In this document: one piece after another, positions 55,565 through 63,966 of the stretch | Numbering within the stretch: the first letter of the stretch is position 1 | Layout: the number at the start of each line of letters is the position of its first letter | From: an uncultured Dorea sp. | GTDB taxonomy: Bacteria > Bacillota > Clostridia > Lachnospirales > Lachnospiraceae | Length of the DNA: 64,000 bases | Direction: 5' to 3' | Assembly (NCBI GenBank): GCA_910584575.1 | Contig: CAJUBG010000001.1 | Span: forward strand, 70,496-134,495 | Translations under genes and position numbers: made by a program | Notes under the pieces: model-generated | Told to the model about the DNA's origin: nothing | The model's database searches: none | What the model saw: only the letters and a program-made list of their open reading frames with translations

Positions 55565-56833
55565 CTATTCTACATTCCCCTTCTTCTGCCTGTAACTCAG
55601 CTCTCTCGGCGTATACAGATGTCTCGGAATACCGTCAACCATAACCGGAGAAACATCACCCTGAATCAGCGGTCTTACATAGGAAATGAACTCACTCGTC
55701 ACATAAGTTCCCTCCTCATTTACCCACTCTCTCGGAACAAGCTTCTCATCGTTGGCAATCTTGTGAACATCCTTCACCTCAGTTCCGCACTGATAAGGAT
55801 CATCAGACAATCTCTGAAGAACTACCATCTTACCGGTATCTCCCTCGTCTGCTGCCTTCACAGCCGCACCGCCAACCTGGTAAGCCTCCAGGATATCTAC
55901 ACGAGACGCTGCATGTGACGCAGAACGCTGTAACGTACTCAGCTCAATCGCACGGGTCTTGCATCCAAGCTCGCCTGCAATAAAGCTTGCAAGATAAGAA
56001 GCTGTACCTGACAACTGCTTATGTCCGAACGCATCTACAAAGTCAATGCTGTTTCCAAGCTCACATACATAAGTTCCGTCTGCGGTACGGATTCCCTCTG
56101 ATACAGCAACCACGATAGAGGTCTTCTTCTCCAAAAGCTCTCTGACTCTACTTCCAAAAGCCTGAAGATCAAAGGTTGTCTCAGGCAGGTAAATCAGATC
56201 CGGACCCTCGCAGTCCTCTCCCTCGGACAACGCCGCTGAACCTGTCAGCCATCCCGCATTACGTCCCATAATCTCTACAATCGTAACGATTCCGTTCTCG
56301 GTCTCCAAGCAGAAGCTGTCACGGATAATCTCCTTCATGGAGGTACCGATATATTTTGCAGCGCTTCCGTATCCAGGTGTGTGATCTGTCAATGCAAGGT
56401 CATTATCAATCGTCTTCGGACATCCGATGAATCTTGTTGAAAATCCTGTGATAATTGCATAATCGGATAACTTCTTAATCGTATCCATGGAATCATTCCC
56501 ACCGATATAGATAAACGCTTCAATATCCAGCTTCTCAAGAATCTCAAAAATCTTATCATAAACCTCGCGGTTCTCGTGAATCTCCGGAAGTTTATAACGG
56601 CATGAACCTAAAAATGCCGCCGGCGTTCTCTTAAGCAGCTCTACATCCAATTCTGTCTTGATATGATCCGCCAGGTCAATATAATTCTCCTCCAACAATC
56701 CCTGTACGCCATGAAGCATACCGTATACCTTCTGTGCCCCACGGTCCTTTGCCGTACGGTAAACCCCCGCAAGACTTGAGTTAATCGCTGCTGTCGGCCC
56801 TCCTGACTGCCCTACAATAACATTTCTTTTCAT
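55565..56833 (-). CDS. 6-phosphofructokinase, PPi-dependent type
   Basis: 422 residues, longer than the bacterial ATP enzyme (about 320). Phosphate loop GQSGGPTAAIN near 8-18, GGNDSMDT near 110 (in place of ATP-type GGDGS), and PKTIDND near 140 (ATP-type has PGTIDND). The Lys in PKTIDND and the Asp in GGNDS are the known marks of PPi-dependent enzymes. It would make the reaction reversible and save ATP. ATG preceded by AAAGGA. Confidence 0.9.
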   Translation of the reverse strand: MKRNVIVGQSGGPTAAINSSLAGVYRTAKDRGAQKVYGMLHGVQGLLEENYIDLADHIKTELDVELLKRTPAAFLGSCRYKLPEIHENREVYDKIFEILEKLDIEAFIYIGGNDSMDTIKKLSDYAIITGFSTRFIGCPKTIDNDLALTDHTPGYGSAAKYIGTSMKEIIRDSFCLETENGIVTIVEIMGRNAGWLTGSAALSEGEDCEGPDLIYLPETTFDLQAFGSRVRELLEKKTSIVVAVSEGIRTADGTYVCELGNSIDFVDAFGHKQLSGTASYLASFIAGELGCKTRAIELSTLQRSASHAASRVDILEAYQVGGAAVKAADEGDTGKMVVLQRLSDDPYQCGTEVKDVHKIANDEKLVPREWVNEEGTYVTSEFISYVRPLIQGDVSPVMVDGIPRHLYTPRELSYRQKKGNVE

Positions 56834-56908
56834 AGTCCATATTCCTTTCTCTCTTAGATAAATTGCTGACGATATTACAATCTTAATATATTCCGATGTA
56901 ATTGTCTA

Positions 56909-57058
56909 CTATTGCTGTTCCCTGGCTGCGTTCTGTGCAAAGATATATCCTTTCATACATCCATTGCCCGTAACCTCCACAACCTCGCCGTCTTCCATCT
57001 CAACCTCCATCTCACACTGGTTTCGGCAGACTTCACACGCAATCTTTTTCTTCTCCAT
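56909..57058 (-). CDS. Mini-DUF1667 Cys4 protein, 49 aa
   Basis: A 49-residue protein, MEKKKIACEVCRNQCEMEV at the start, ending in AAREQQ. Cys8, Cys11, Cys15 and Cys34 have exactly the same numbering as in the DUF1667 protein at 45699-46115, and the GNGCMKG around Cys34 matches GNTCKRG. The C-terminal domain of DUF1667 is absent. AAGGAGGAG lies upstream of the ATG at 57058. It sits 75 bp before the PFK start on the same strand. A stand-alone iron-sulfur or zinc module is likely; its partner is unknown. Confidence 0.75.
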   Translation of the reverse strand: MEKKKIACEVCRNQCEMEVEMEDGEVVEVTGNGCMKGYIFAQNAAREQQ

Positions 57059-57141
57059 CCACGGACTCCTCCTTTAAGGAACTGTGTAAATTAACGCCCC
57101 ATCATCCCCGATACATCAAGTCCATATCGCCATGGTACGAT

Positions 57142-57174
57142 AAAAGTCCTTACAGAGAAACTGCAAGGACTTTT
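57142..57174. terminator. Bidirectional terminator after tRNA-Arg
   Basis: AAAAGTCCTT (57142-57151) and AAGGACTTTT (57165-57174) form a perfect hairpin with A/T runs on both sides, three bases past the tRNA. Confidence 0.85.
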
Positions 57175-57176
57175 AA

Positions 57177-57250
57177 CGTGGGCGAGAGGATTCGAACCCC
57201 CGACCTTCTGGTCCGTAGCCAGACGCTCTATCCAGCTGAGCTACGCCCAC
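57177..57250 (-). tRNA. tRNA-Arg (ACG anticodon)
   Basis: 74 nt cloverleaf on the minus strand: acceptor GTGGGCG/CGCCCAC, D arm GCTC...GAGC, anticodon stem TCTGG/CCAGA with loop CTACGGA, T arm GGGGG-TTCGAAT-CCTCT, discriminator G. CCA not encoded. The ACG anticodon would be read as ICG after A34 deamination. Confidence 0.95.
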
Positions 57251-57279
57251 ATATTGACAATCTTTTTACAACGATATTT

Positions 57280-57308
57280 ATTATATCCCAGTTGTCCAAG
57301 ATTGTCAA
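57280..57308 (-). promoter_or_regulatory. Consensus promoter of tRNA-Arg inside a large inverted repeat
   Basis: On the minus strand a perfect TTGACA (57303-57308), 17 bp, and perfect TATAAT (57280-57285). Twelve-base arms at 57253-57264 and 57298-57309 (ATTGACAATCTT) enclose the -10 region. Confidence 0.8.
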
Positions 57309-57327
57309 TAGAGTTTTTGCATTTATT

Positions 57328-58818
57328 TTATAGAGTATTGATAAACCTCATAAACGCCTTGCGACCTTCCTCTGTACACTTGTACACTCCCGCATCCTCC
57401 AACACATGGGTAAAGGTAATGCCAATCTCCTCCTTAAGCACCTCCATCACATTCTCACGTGTAATATTGTCATACTTTGGAAGGAAATCTTCTGCCCACT
57501 GGGCATGCTTCTTTATCTTCTCGTTTTCCCTGATGTCCTTGCCCTCTACCAGGTAATCTGCGAGAATCTCCATCTCCTCCTTTAATCTAGACGGCAGCAC
57601 CGCCAGTCCCATAACCTCAATCAGACCAATATTCTCTTTCTTAATATTATGGTACTGAGCATGAGGATGGTAAACGCCAAGAGGATGTTCTTCTGTCGTA
57701 ATATTATTTCTCAGAGTCAAATCAAGCTCATAGGTATCGCCCACTTTTCTTGCAATCGGCGTGATTGTATTATGGGGTTCCCCGTCTGTCTCCGCGAAAA
57801 TGAACGCCTCCTCGTCTGTATATCCCCTCCAGGCGCCCAGAACATGGTCGGCCAGTTCAATCAGGCGCTTCTCGTCCTTATTCCTGATGCGAAGCACAGA
57901 CAGGGGCCATTTCACAATTCCTACCTCCACATCCTCATAGCCTGGGATTGTCACAGCCTGCTCGATTGGCGCCTTCGCCATGGCAAATGTATAATTGCCG
58001 CCCTGGAAATGGTCGTGGCTTAAAATCGAACCGCCCACAATCGGAAGGTCTGCATTCGAGCCGAGGAAATAATGGGGGAACTGCTTAATAAAATCAAACA
58101 GCTTAATAAACGCTGACCGGTCAATCTTCATAGGCACATGCTGTCCGTTAAATACGATACAGTGCTCATTGTAGTACACATAGGGGGAATACTGGAACCC
58201 CCATCTGCTGTCATTGATCGTAACCGGAATAATTCTGTGGTTCTCTCTTGCAGGATGATTCAGGCGTCCCGCGTACCCTTCGTTTTCCATGCAGAGCAGG
58301 CACTTAGGGTAGCTGCTGGCCTTAGCGTTCTTTGCCGCCGCAATCGCCTTGGGATCCTTCTCCGGCTTGGATAAGTTGATGGTAATGTCAATCTCTCCAT
58401 AAGGAGAGGCTACCTTCCACTTCATATCCTTTTTCACACGGTAACGGCGGATATAGTCGCTGTCCTGGCTGAGTTTATAGTAGTAATCCGTGGCTTCCTT
58501 GGGAGATATCTTGTATTTCCCCGCAAATGTCTCCTGAACCTGGGCCGGTCTTGGAACCAGGCAGTTCATTAACTTTGTGTCAAATAAATCTCTGTATCCG
58601 ATACTGTCTTCAATAATTCCGCGCTTTACGGCTTCATCCAGCAGCTCTTTTAGCACAGCCTCCAACTCAATCCTATCTGAATCCACCGCAACATCTTCGT
58701 ATCCGTCTTCATGAAACATTTCCAACAGGAGGTTCGTCGTATAGATTCGCTCAGTCTCCGGAACCAAACCAGTCTGAATACCGTATTCTACTAATTTTTT
58801 GATATTTTCATTTAACAT
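57328..58818 (-). CDS. galT: UDP-glucose--hexose-1-phosphate uridylyltransferase (class II)
   Basis: Leloir pathway enzyme that exchanges UDP between glucose and galactose 1-phosphate. 496 residues, the length of the Firmicute class II form, with GGSILSHDHFQGG near 262 carrying the active-site histidines and the FHEDGYEDVAVDSDRIE N-terminal segment. Downstream of galK in the same operon (48 bp gap). Confidence 0.95.
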   Translation of the reverse strand: MLNENIKKLVEYGIQTGLVPETERIYTTNLLLEMFHEDGYEDVAVDSDRIELEAVLKELLDEAVKRGIIEDSIGYRDLFDTKLMNCLVPRPAQVQETFAGKYKISPKEATDYYYKLSQDSDYIRRYRVKKDMKWKVASPYGEIDITINLSKPEKDPKAIAAAKNAKASSYPKCLLCMENEGYAGRLNHPARENHRIIPVTINDSRWGFQYSPYVYYNEHCIVFNGQHVPMKIDRSAFIKLFDFIKQFPHYFLGSNADLPIVGGSILSHDHFQGGNYTFAMAKAPIEQAVTIPGYEDVEVGIVKWPLSVLRIRNKDEKRLIELADHVLGAWRGYTDEEAFIFAETDGEPHNTITPIARKVGDTYELDLTLRNNITTEEHPLGVYHPHAQYHNIKKENIGLIEVMGLAVLPSRLKEEMEILADYLVEGKDIRENEKIKKHAQWAEDFLPKYDNITRENVMEVLKEEIGITFTHVLEDAGVYKCTEEGRKAFMRFINTL

Positions 58819-58866
58819 CTTCTTTTTTCCTCCACATTATATACTGCCGTATCCCAAAAGAGCAAA

Positions 58867-60033
58867 TTAGATTGCGCCTGCGCCGTCTCCGATCTCTACT
58901 ACATAAAATTCCGCCTCATGCCCTACCTTTTCCTGATAGGTCTTACCGATTTTGCTGATAAACGCGTCCACAGCGTCATTCTTCACAATACTTACCGTAC
59001 AGCCGCCAAAGCCCCCTCCCGTAATGCGTGAGCCAAGCACGCCTGGCATAGCCTGGGCAAGGTCTACAAGGATATCGATTTCCTCACAGGAAACCTCATA
59101 GTCATATCTCAAAGATTCATGAGAAGCATTCATCAGCTTTCCAAACAACTCCACATCCTGAGCTTTCAGCGCCTCCACGGCACGAACGGTCCTCTGGTTC
59201 TCATAGACCGCGTGTTTTGCCCGCTTCTGCCTTACCGCATCCTTGATTGCATCCTTATGCGCCTCATATTCTTCCTCTGTCAATTCCCCAAGAGAGGATA
59301 TATCCATCACAGCCTTAAGCTCTTTTAGAGCAGTTTCGCACTCATTGCGCCTGTCGTTGTAGGCAGAGTCCACCAGACTGTGCTTTACCTTACTGTTGGT
59401 AATCACGATTTTCGCGTCCTTAAGTACAACCGGCGCATACTCATAGTGGAGGGTATTGGTGTCCAGGAAGATTGCATTGTCCTTCTTACCCATAGCGCTG
59501 GCAAACTGATCCATGATTCCGCAGTTACAGCCATTGAAGTTATTCTCCGAATCCTGGCCGATTAATGCAATATCCACCATAGACACCTGGTCAAATCCAA
59601 AGGTATCCTTTAAGATTACCCCTGTCAGAACCTCCAATGACGCAGATGAAGAAAGACCAGAGCCATTGGGAATATTGCCATAGATTAGGATATCCATGCC
59701 GTGGTCAAGCTTATATCCCCGCTTCTCAAACGCCCACATCACTCCCTTCGGATAATTCGTCCAGTTTGCCTTCGGATCTGGAACCAGCTCGTCAAGGCTG
59801 GTCTCAATGACACCCAGTTTTTCAAAATTAGCCGAATAGAAACGAAGCTTCCTGTCGTCCCTGTCTCTCACAATTCCGTATGTCCCCAATGTCAATGCAC
59901 AGGGAAATACGTGGCCTCCGTTATAGTCCGTATGCTCTCCAATCAGATTCACACGGCCTGGCGCGAAATAAGACCGGATTTCGCCTTCCCCCGTGTATAA
60001 ATCCTTGAACTGCTGAATTAATTTTTCCTTCAT
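58867..60033 (-). CDS. galK: Galactokinase
   Basis: Phosphorylates galactose at C1. About 388 residues of the GHMP family: GRVNLIGEHTDYNGG near 26-40 (galactokinase signature), PNGSGLSSSASLEVL near 121 (ATP loop), and ITGGGFGGCTVSI near 338. Start at 60033 with GGAGG eight bases upstream. First gene of the gal operon, divergent from the AraC regulator. Confidence 0.96.
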   Translation of the reverse strand: MKEKLIQQFKDLYTGEGEIRSYFAPGRVNLIGEHTDYNGGHVFPCALTLGTYGIVRDRDDRKLRFYSANFEKLGVIETSLDELVPDPKANWTNYPKGVMWAFEKRGYKLDHGMDILIYGNIPNGSGLSSSASLEVLTGVILKDTFGFDQVSMVDIALIGQDSENNFNGCNCGIMDQFASAMGKKDNAIFLDTNTLHYEYAPVVLKDAKIVITNSKVKHSLVDSAYNDRRNECETALKELKAVMDISSLGELTEEEYEAHKDAIKDAVRQKRAKHAVYENQRTVRAVEALKAQDVELFGKLMNASHESLRYDYEVSCEEIDILVDLAQAMPGVLGSRITGGGFGGCTVSIVKNDAVDAFISKIGKTYQEKVGHEAEFYVVEIGDGAGAI

Positions 60034-60104
60034 AGTCATATCCTCCGTTCTCTTTTTGTTACCTGTCTATACTTTCCTTGCATATCTGCCTTATCTGTTT
60101 TATA

Positions 60105-60133
60105 ATTATAATGAGATTAGATAATGGATACAA
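60105..60133 (-). promoter_or_regulatory. galK promoter
   Basis: On the minus strand TTGTAT (60128-60133), 17 bp, TATAAT (60105-60110). Confidence 0.65.
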
Positions 60134-60144
60134 TAAGAATATTT

Positions 60145-60156
60145 GATAATATTATC
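60145..60156. promoter_or_regulatory. Palindrome between galK and the AraC gene
   Basis: GATAATATTATC, a perfect 12-bp palindrome 12 bp upstream of the galK -35 box and next to the AraC gene start. Candidate operator, although AraC proteins usually bind direct repeats. Confidence 0.4.
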
Positions 60157-60179
60157 AGTATATTGAGGAAATGAGGCAC

Positions 60180-61085
60180 ATGATGCAGTTACACACCGAA
60201 AAAGACCACAAAGAGATAAAAAAGCACGGAAACTATGAATTTCCGGTTCATATCAGCCTGGAAAAAATTCAGGCATATGAGCAGAATTCCTTTCCCTGGC
60301 ACTGGCATCCTGAAATTGAACTTACCTGGATTATGTCCGGACAGCTTGAATACTTTGTGAATGATAAGAAATACCTTCTATCCGAAGGCGAGGGACTGTT
60401 CGGCAACAGCAATTCCCTTCACTCCGGCTATATGGTAGACCAAACAGAGTGCAGCTATGTATCCGTTACCTTTCATCCCAGGTTCATTTACGGGTACGAG
60501 AACAGCCTTCTTCAGACGAAATATGTGGATTTTATTACTGCTAACGAGAGCTGGCATTCCCTGAAGCTTCAGAAAGACGTGGGGTGGCATCAGGATATTC
60601 TTGCGCAGATAAAGAGTATTTATCAGTTGTCACAAAGCCTTGCGCCGGATTTTGAACTACAAGTACATCTCATTCTTACCGGCGTCTGGCAGAAGCTCTA
60701 CCAATATTACAGTTCCCTTCCCGCAAGCGAACAACAGCCCCAGAAGCATCTGGCAAGGCTTAAGGATATCTTATCCTTTATCCAGGAAAATTACACACAA
60801 GAGCTTACATTGAACGAAATTGCAGACCATGTGAATATCTGTAAGAGTGAGTGCTGCCGTTTTTTTAAGAAATATATGAAAATGACTATCTTTGATTATA
60901 TCCTGTTCCTGCGAATCCAGAACAGCCTCGCGCTTCTGCGGGAGGGAGAAAGCGTCACCAAGATTGCAAGCATGACCGGCTTCTCCTCTCCCGCGTATTA
61001 CGGGCAGATATTTAAGCGGTATATGGGATGTTCTCCAAGCCGCTACCGCAAGGAACATATGGAGGAGGCAGCAGAACATTTATAA
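60180..61085 (+). CDS. AraC family transcriptional regulator
   Basis: About 301 residues. N-terminal cupin-like sensing domain (PWHWHPEIELTWIMSGQLEYFV near 40-61) and C-terminal AraC double HTH (LNEIADHVNICKSECCRFFKKYM near 212-234 and VTKIASMTGFSSPAYYGQIFKRYMG). Start ambiguous between 60171, 60180 and 60183. Divergent from galK with about 145 bp between, so likely regulates the gal genes in response to a sugar. Confidence 0.9.
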   Translation: MMQLHTEKDHKEIKKHGNYEFPVHISLEKIQAYEQNSFPWHWHPEIELTWIMSGQLEYFVNDKKYLLSEGEGLFGNSNSLHSGYMVDQTECSYVSVTFHPRFIYGYENSLLQTKYVDFITANESWHSLKLQKDVGWHQDILAQIKSIYQLSQSLAPDFELQVHLILTGVWQKLYQYYSSLPASEQQPQKHLARLKDILSFIQENYTQELTLNEIADHVNICKSECCRFFKKYMKMTIFDYILFLRIQNSLALLREGESVTKIASMTGFSSPAYYGQIFKRYMGCSPSRYRKEHMEEAAEHL

Positions 61086-61089
61086 GACC

Positions 61090-61518
61090 GGCGTTGTACA
61101 CAGACAAAATAAAGCGGCTCCATAGTTTCCGCCTCCGAGATTCTTAAGTCGATCATCATCTAATGCGAACCCTTTTTCATATAATCCTTCAAAATAGAAG
61201 TAGCCCATATTCTAAACTGTGTTCCTCTCAGGGATTTTACCCGATAACCAACGGAAATAATAACATCTAAATTATAAAAATCTACCTGATAAGTCTTGCC
61301 GTCAGAAGCAGTGTAGGCAAATTTTGCCCAAACTGCTTCTTTTGCCAATTCTCCTTCTTTAAAAACATTTCTTACATGTTTTCCAATTACACTTTTATCT
61401 CGTGAAATAATTCGGCCATTTGATCTATGGAGAGCCAAACCGTGTCATGGTCAAATGTAACTTCTATTTTTGTGACTCCATCTTCTGTAGTGTACATGAT
61501 AATATTTGATTGTGTCAT
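61090..61518 (-). pseudogene. RhuM family gene, frameshifted and truncated
   Basis: Starts MTQSNIIMYTTEDGVTKIEV with AGGAG upstream, runs to MAELF, then loses frame near 61408; it resumes as RDKSVIGKHVRNVF and continues through FYNLDVIISVGYRVKSLRGTQFRIWA, then loses frame again near 61170 where FALDDDRLKNLGGGNY is in another frame. The rest of the usual 330-residue RhuM protein is missing. RhuM genes travel on mobile elements. Two frameshifts and a 3' loss mean it is dead. Confidence 0.8.
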
Positions 61519-61544
61519 GATATTCTCCTACTATTATAATGTTT

Positions 61545-61730
61545 CTAAATACTATAAATTTTAAATCGGCTTTCTTGCACAGGAAACCCATTTGCTTTAG
61601 GATACGATTTAATTGTTAAGCTAAATTCTTTTTCTTCTGCATATTCATCATGCAGTTGCTGTTTTAGAATATCTTTCACAATGGTATTTTGTTCTTTGTC
61701 CCATGAATTCAAAAGTGCCTCAATAGGCAT
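61545..61730 (-). pseudogene. C-terminal fragment of an unidentified gene
   Basis: Open frame of 61 residues with no start signal. Upstream in frame it reads WRTERIMPIEALLNSWDK, then the frame continues to SYPKANGFPVQESRFKIYS. The sequence looks like a tail of a longer protein from a mobile element. I could not name the family. Confidence 0.5.
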
Positions 61731-61753
61731 TATTCGTTCTGTTCGCCATTCTA

Positions 61754-61915
61754 CTAACTACCATCCAAGATGGTTGTTTCGTTGATGATATTTTCAAGCT
61801 GTTGTACTAATTCTGTTTGTTTATTCGGATACGGATGACTATAAGTGTTTAGGGTTGTCTGTATTTTTTCATGCCCTAAACGGTCTAAATTATAAGCGAT
61901 TTTGCTTAAAAATCC
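61754..61915 (-). pseudogene. Tyrosine recombinase (integrase) C-terminal remnant
   Basis: About 53 residues ending in the recombinase C-terminus. LGHEKIQTTLNTYSH holds the conserved LGH and the nucleophile Tyr, followed by YPNKQTELVQQLENII. The rest of the gene, including the first Arg and the HxxR box, is missing. Confidence 0.8.
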
Positions 61916-62006
61916 AATATGCTTTTCTAGTCATATCTTCAAAATCTCTTCAAAAAATTGTTATAACTCCTTACTGCCTTACTTTCTCTTGAACCAAATA
62001 TAATTT

Positions 62007-62032
62007 AGAAAATGGGCTACCAAACGTAGCCC
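62007..62032 (-). terminator. tRNA-type terminator hairpin at the scar
   Basis: GGGCTAC-GTTTG-GTAGCCC followed by ATTTTC on the minus strand, three bases past the tRNA 3' fragment. Confidence 0.65.
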
Positions 62033-62034
62033 AA

Positions 62035-62062
62035 TGGGAATTGTAGGATTCGAACCTACGGC
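62035..62062 (-). other. 3' tRNA fragment, likely attachment-site scar
   Basis: On the minus strand CGTAGG-TTCGAAT-CCTAC followed by AATTCCCA: a T arm plus the 3' acceptor half of a tRNA, with no matching D or anticodon arms upstream. A short 3' tRNA end is a typical core left by integrative elements, and it lies between the integrase remnant and the next accessory genes. Confidence 0.65.
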
Positions 62063-62296
62063 GTCTTCATGTCATATTAATTTTTACTTTCTCACATGCT
62101 CCTGCATACTTTTGTATAAATTCCCAGAACTGCCCGTACCCACCATAATGCTTTTTACAGTTGTTATTATTGTCATAATCGTACCTCCTGATATTATGAA
62201 TCTATACTGCCATCCATTTTTTAACTTATGAGAATACATGACAGAGCAACATGAGAAAGCGCAAATTAATACTCCTAGCCATGACTATGTAATTAT
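62063..62296. other. Intergenic, nothing recognised
   Basis: No supported gene, RNA or repeat between the tRNA fragment and the DUF4411 gene. Confidence 0.4.
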
Positions 62297-62809
62297 CTAA
62301 ATTTTGATTCCTAACTGTCTCATCATATAATACAAGTTATTCGTCTTAACTCCAAATTTCTTCGCTACATCTGGTATTTTAGCATTTCTATTTGGATTCT
62401 TTACACTTAATCCACCTGATGATACTTCTGCTGTAATAATTGTATAATCATTTACTGCTGCCACCGCAATCAACCAAGGGTCTGCAACATCTCCATTAGC
62501 CCATGTTTGTAGTGCTTGTTCTTTGTATAAGCCACACATTTGTATATACTGTAAAACCTCTTGATACTTACCAATAATTTCTGGTGATATATGATTACAG
62601 ATAACAAATCCTGCTTGTCTGCTTATCCAATCAGTCAAATCATCCTCGCCTTTATCAATTTCTGCTTTGACTATATCAAGCAGTACCAATCTCCCCGAAC
62701 TCGTACATTTTGATATTTCTTCCCAATAGGTTGGAACTAAATCAAAAGCATAATACTGTCTATATGGTGTCATAAATGAATTGGAGTCGATTAAAAATTT
62801 TTCTACCAT
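62297..62809 (-). CDS. DUF4411 PIN-like toxin
   Basis: 170 residues. PIN-fold marks: first acidic site FLIDSNSF near 5-12, DIVKAEIDKGEDDL near 45-58 and DPWLIAVAAVND near 110-121, TIITAE near 123. Together these acidic residues would form an RNase site. DUF4411 genes are known partners of XRE/ImmA-type antitoxins. It overlaps the upstream antitoxin gene by 7 bp, and GGAGGTG precedes its ATG. Confidence 0.85.
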   Translation of the reverse strand: MVEKFLIDSNSFMTPYRQYYAFDLVPTYWEEISKCTSSGRLVLLDIVKAEIDKGEDDLTDWISRQAGFVICNHISPEIIGKYQEVLQYIQMCGLYKEQALQTWANGDVADPWLIAVAAVNDYTIITAEVSSGGLSVKNPNRNAKIPDVAKKFGVKTNNLYYMMRQLGIKI

Positions 62810-63966
62810 TCCACACCTCCAAGACGCTGTGCCACCTCGGAAAATGTCTTGCGGCTGGTACTAGTCAAACGATAGGCTTCTGTATAAGTAGTCCTTCCCA
62901 TATTAATACTTTCACACAACGCCCTTATCAAACATCCATCCAAGCGAGATCCCATTGTATTATAGTAATTACCACCATCGGTTTGTTTATTTTCTTTCAT
63001 CTGTTTGTAATTTTTGATTGCGGTGTTTGCTACCTCATCGTATATATTTTGCTCTATCTTCTTACAATCAATGGCTTTTCTTGCTATAACAGTCTCTCCA
63101 CATCGAAAATATTTTGCCAACTCTGTAATCTTTTCAAATATTTCCATATCATACATATCCCATTTGTTTAAAAATGCATTCTTGGGCACTATTAATTCTC
63201 CTGCCACAGCATTACATATCACCTCTATATCACTTACACCAGATATTCGACTTTGTCTATCATTAAATAAATCATCTCTGCCTAACCAGATATGGACAAT
63301 TTCATGCAATATAGAAAATAATCTGGCACCATTAGAATCAGCTGTATTGATGAATATAAGCGGAGCCCAATCATCCACCATTGCAAATGCTCTAAATTCA
63401 TCTACGTCCAAAGCACGGTGAGTATTTTTGCCAACAATACCACTCATCATTACTACAACACCACATACCTCCAGTTGTCTTCTAATATAATTGAAAGCTT
63501 CTCTAGCATCTTTACTTTTCTCATACCAAGCATCATCAAACTCTAAATCCCTGCGTATTCTATTTACAATAACATCAACCTCATGAATTCCTCTCATACA
63601 ACCGACCATCGATAACTTATCAAATCCCAAATCCTGTCTATATGTTTTCATCCAATCTTGAATATTCTCCATCTCATGAATGGTGTCAACTAAATTACGA
63701 CTAGGATTTGCTAGTTGAACACTATCAACCGTTCGATACTCTAATAAATCAATCTGCTCCACAGGCGGAGTTTGCAGGAAAAAATATCCTAACGGAATAT
63801 TGGCTTTCTTACTAAAATCCTCTATCTGATTGAAAGTCGGCTTTTTTGTACCATCAAGCCACTTTGTTATATTATTCATCAGTTTGTCACCCAGTTTATC
63901 TTCTTGTGTCTGGCTTAAAGCCCAGTTAATTATTTCAGGGCAAATATTCACATTCACTGCTGGCAT
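62803..63966 (-). CDS. ImmA/IrrE-domain antitoxin with XRE-type N-terminus
   Basis: About 387 residues. N-terminal helix-turn-helix-like part (about 15-60, ITKWLDGTKKPTFNQIEDFSKKANI), a middle part, and a zinc metallopeptidase motif HEIVHIWLG near 213-221 (HExxH). ATG at 63966 with AAGGAGG eight bases upstream. COG2856 proteins of this kind pair with DUF4411 toxins; the protein probably represses the operon and neutralises the toxin. The gene begins 34 bp from the window edge. Confidence 0.85.
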   Translation of the reverse strand: MPAVNVNICPEIINWALSQTQEDKLGDKLMNNITKWLDGTKKPTFNQIEDFSKKANIPLGYFFLQTPPVEQIDLLEYRTVDSVQLANPSRNLVDTIHEMENIQDWMKTYRQDLGFDKLSMVGCMRGIHEVDVIVNRIRRDLEFDDAWYEKSKDAREAFNYIRRQLEVCGVVVMMSGIVGKNTHRALDVDEFRAFAMVDDWAPLIFINTADSNGARLFSILHEIVHIWLGRDDLFNDRQSRISGVSDIEVICNAVAGELIVPKNAFLNKWDMYDMEIFEKITELAKYFRCGETVIARKAIDCKKIEQNIYDEVANTAIKNYKQMKENKQTDGGNYYNTMGSRLDGCLIRALCESINMGRTTYTEAYRLTSTSRKTFSEVAQRLGGVEW

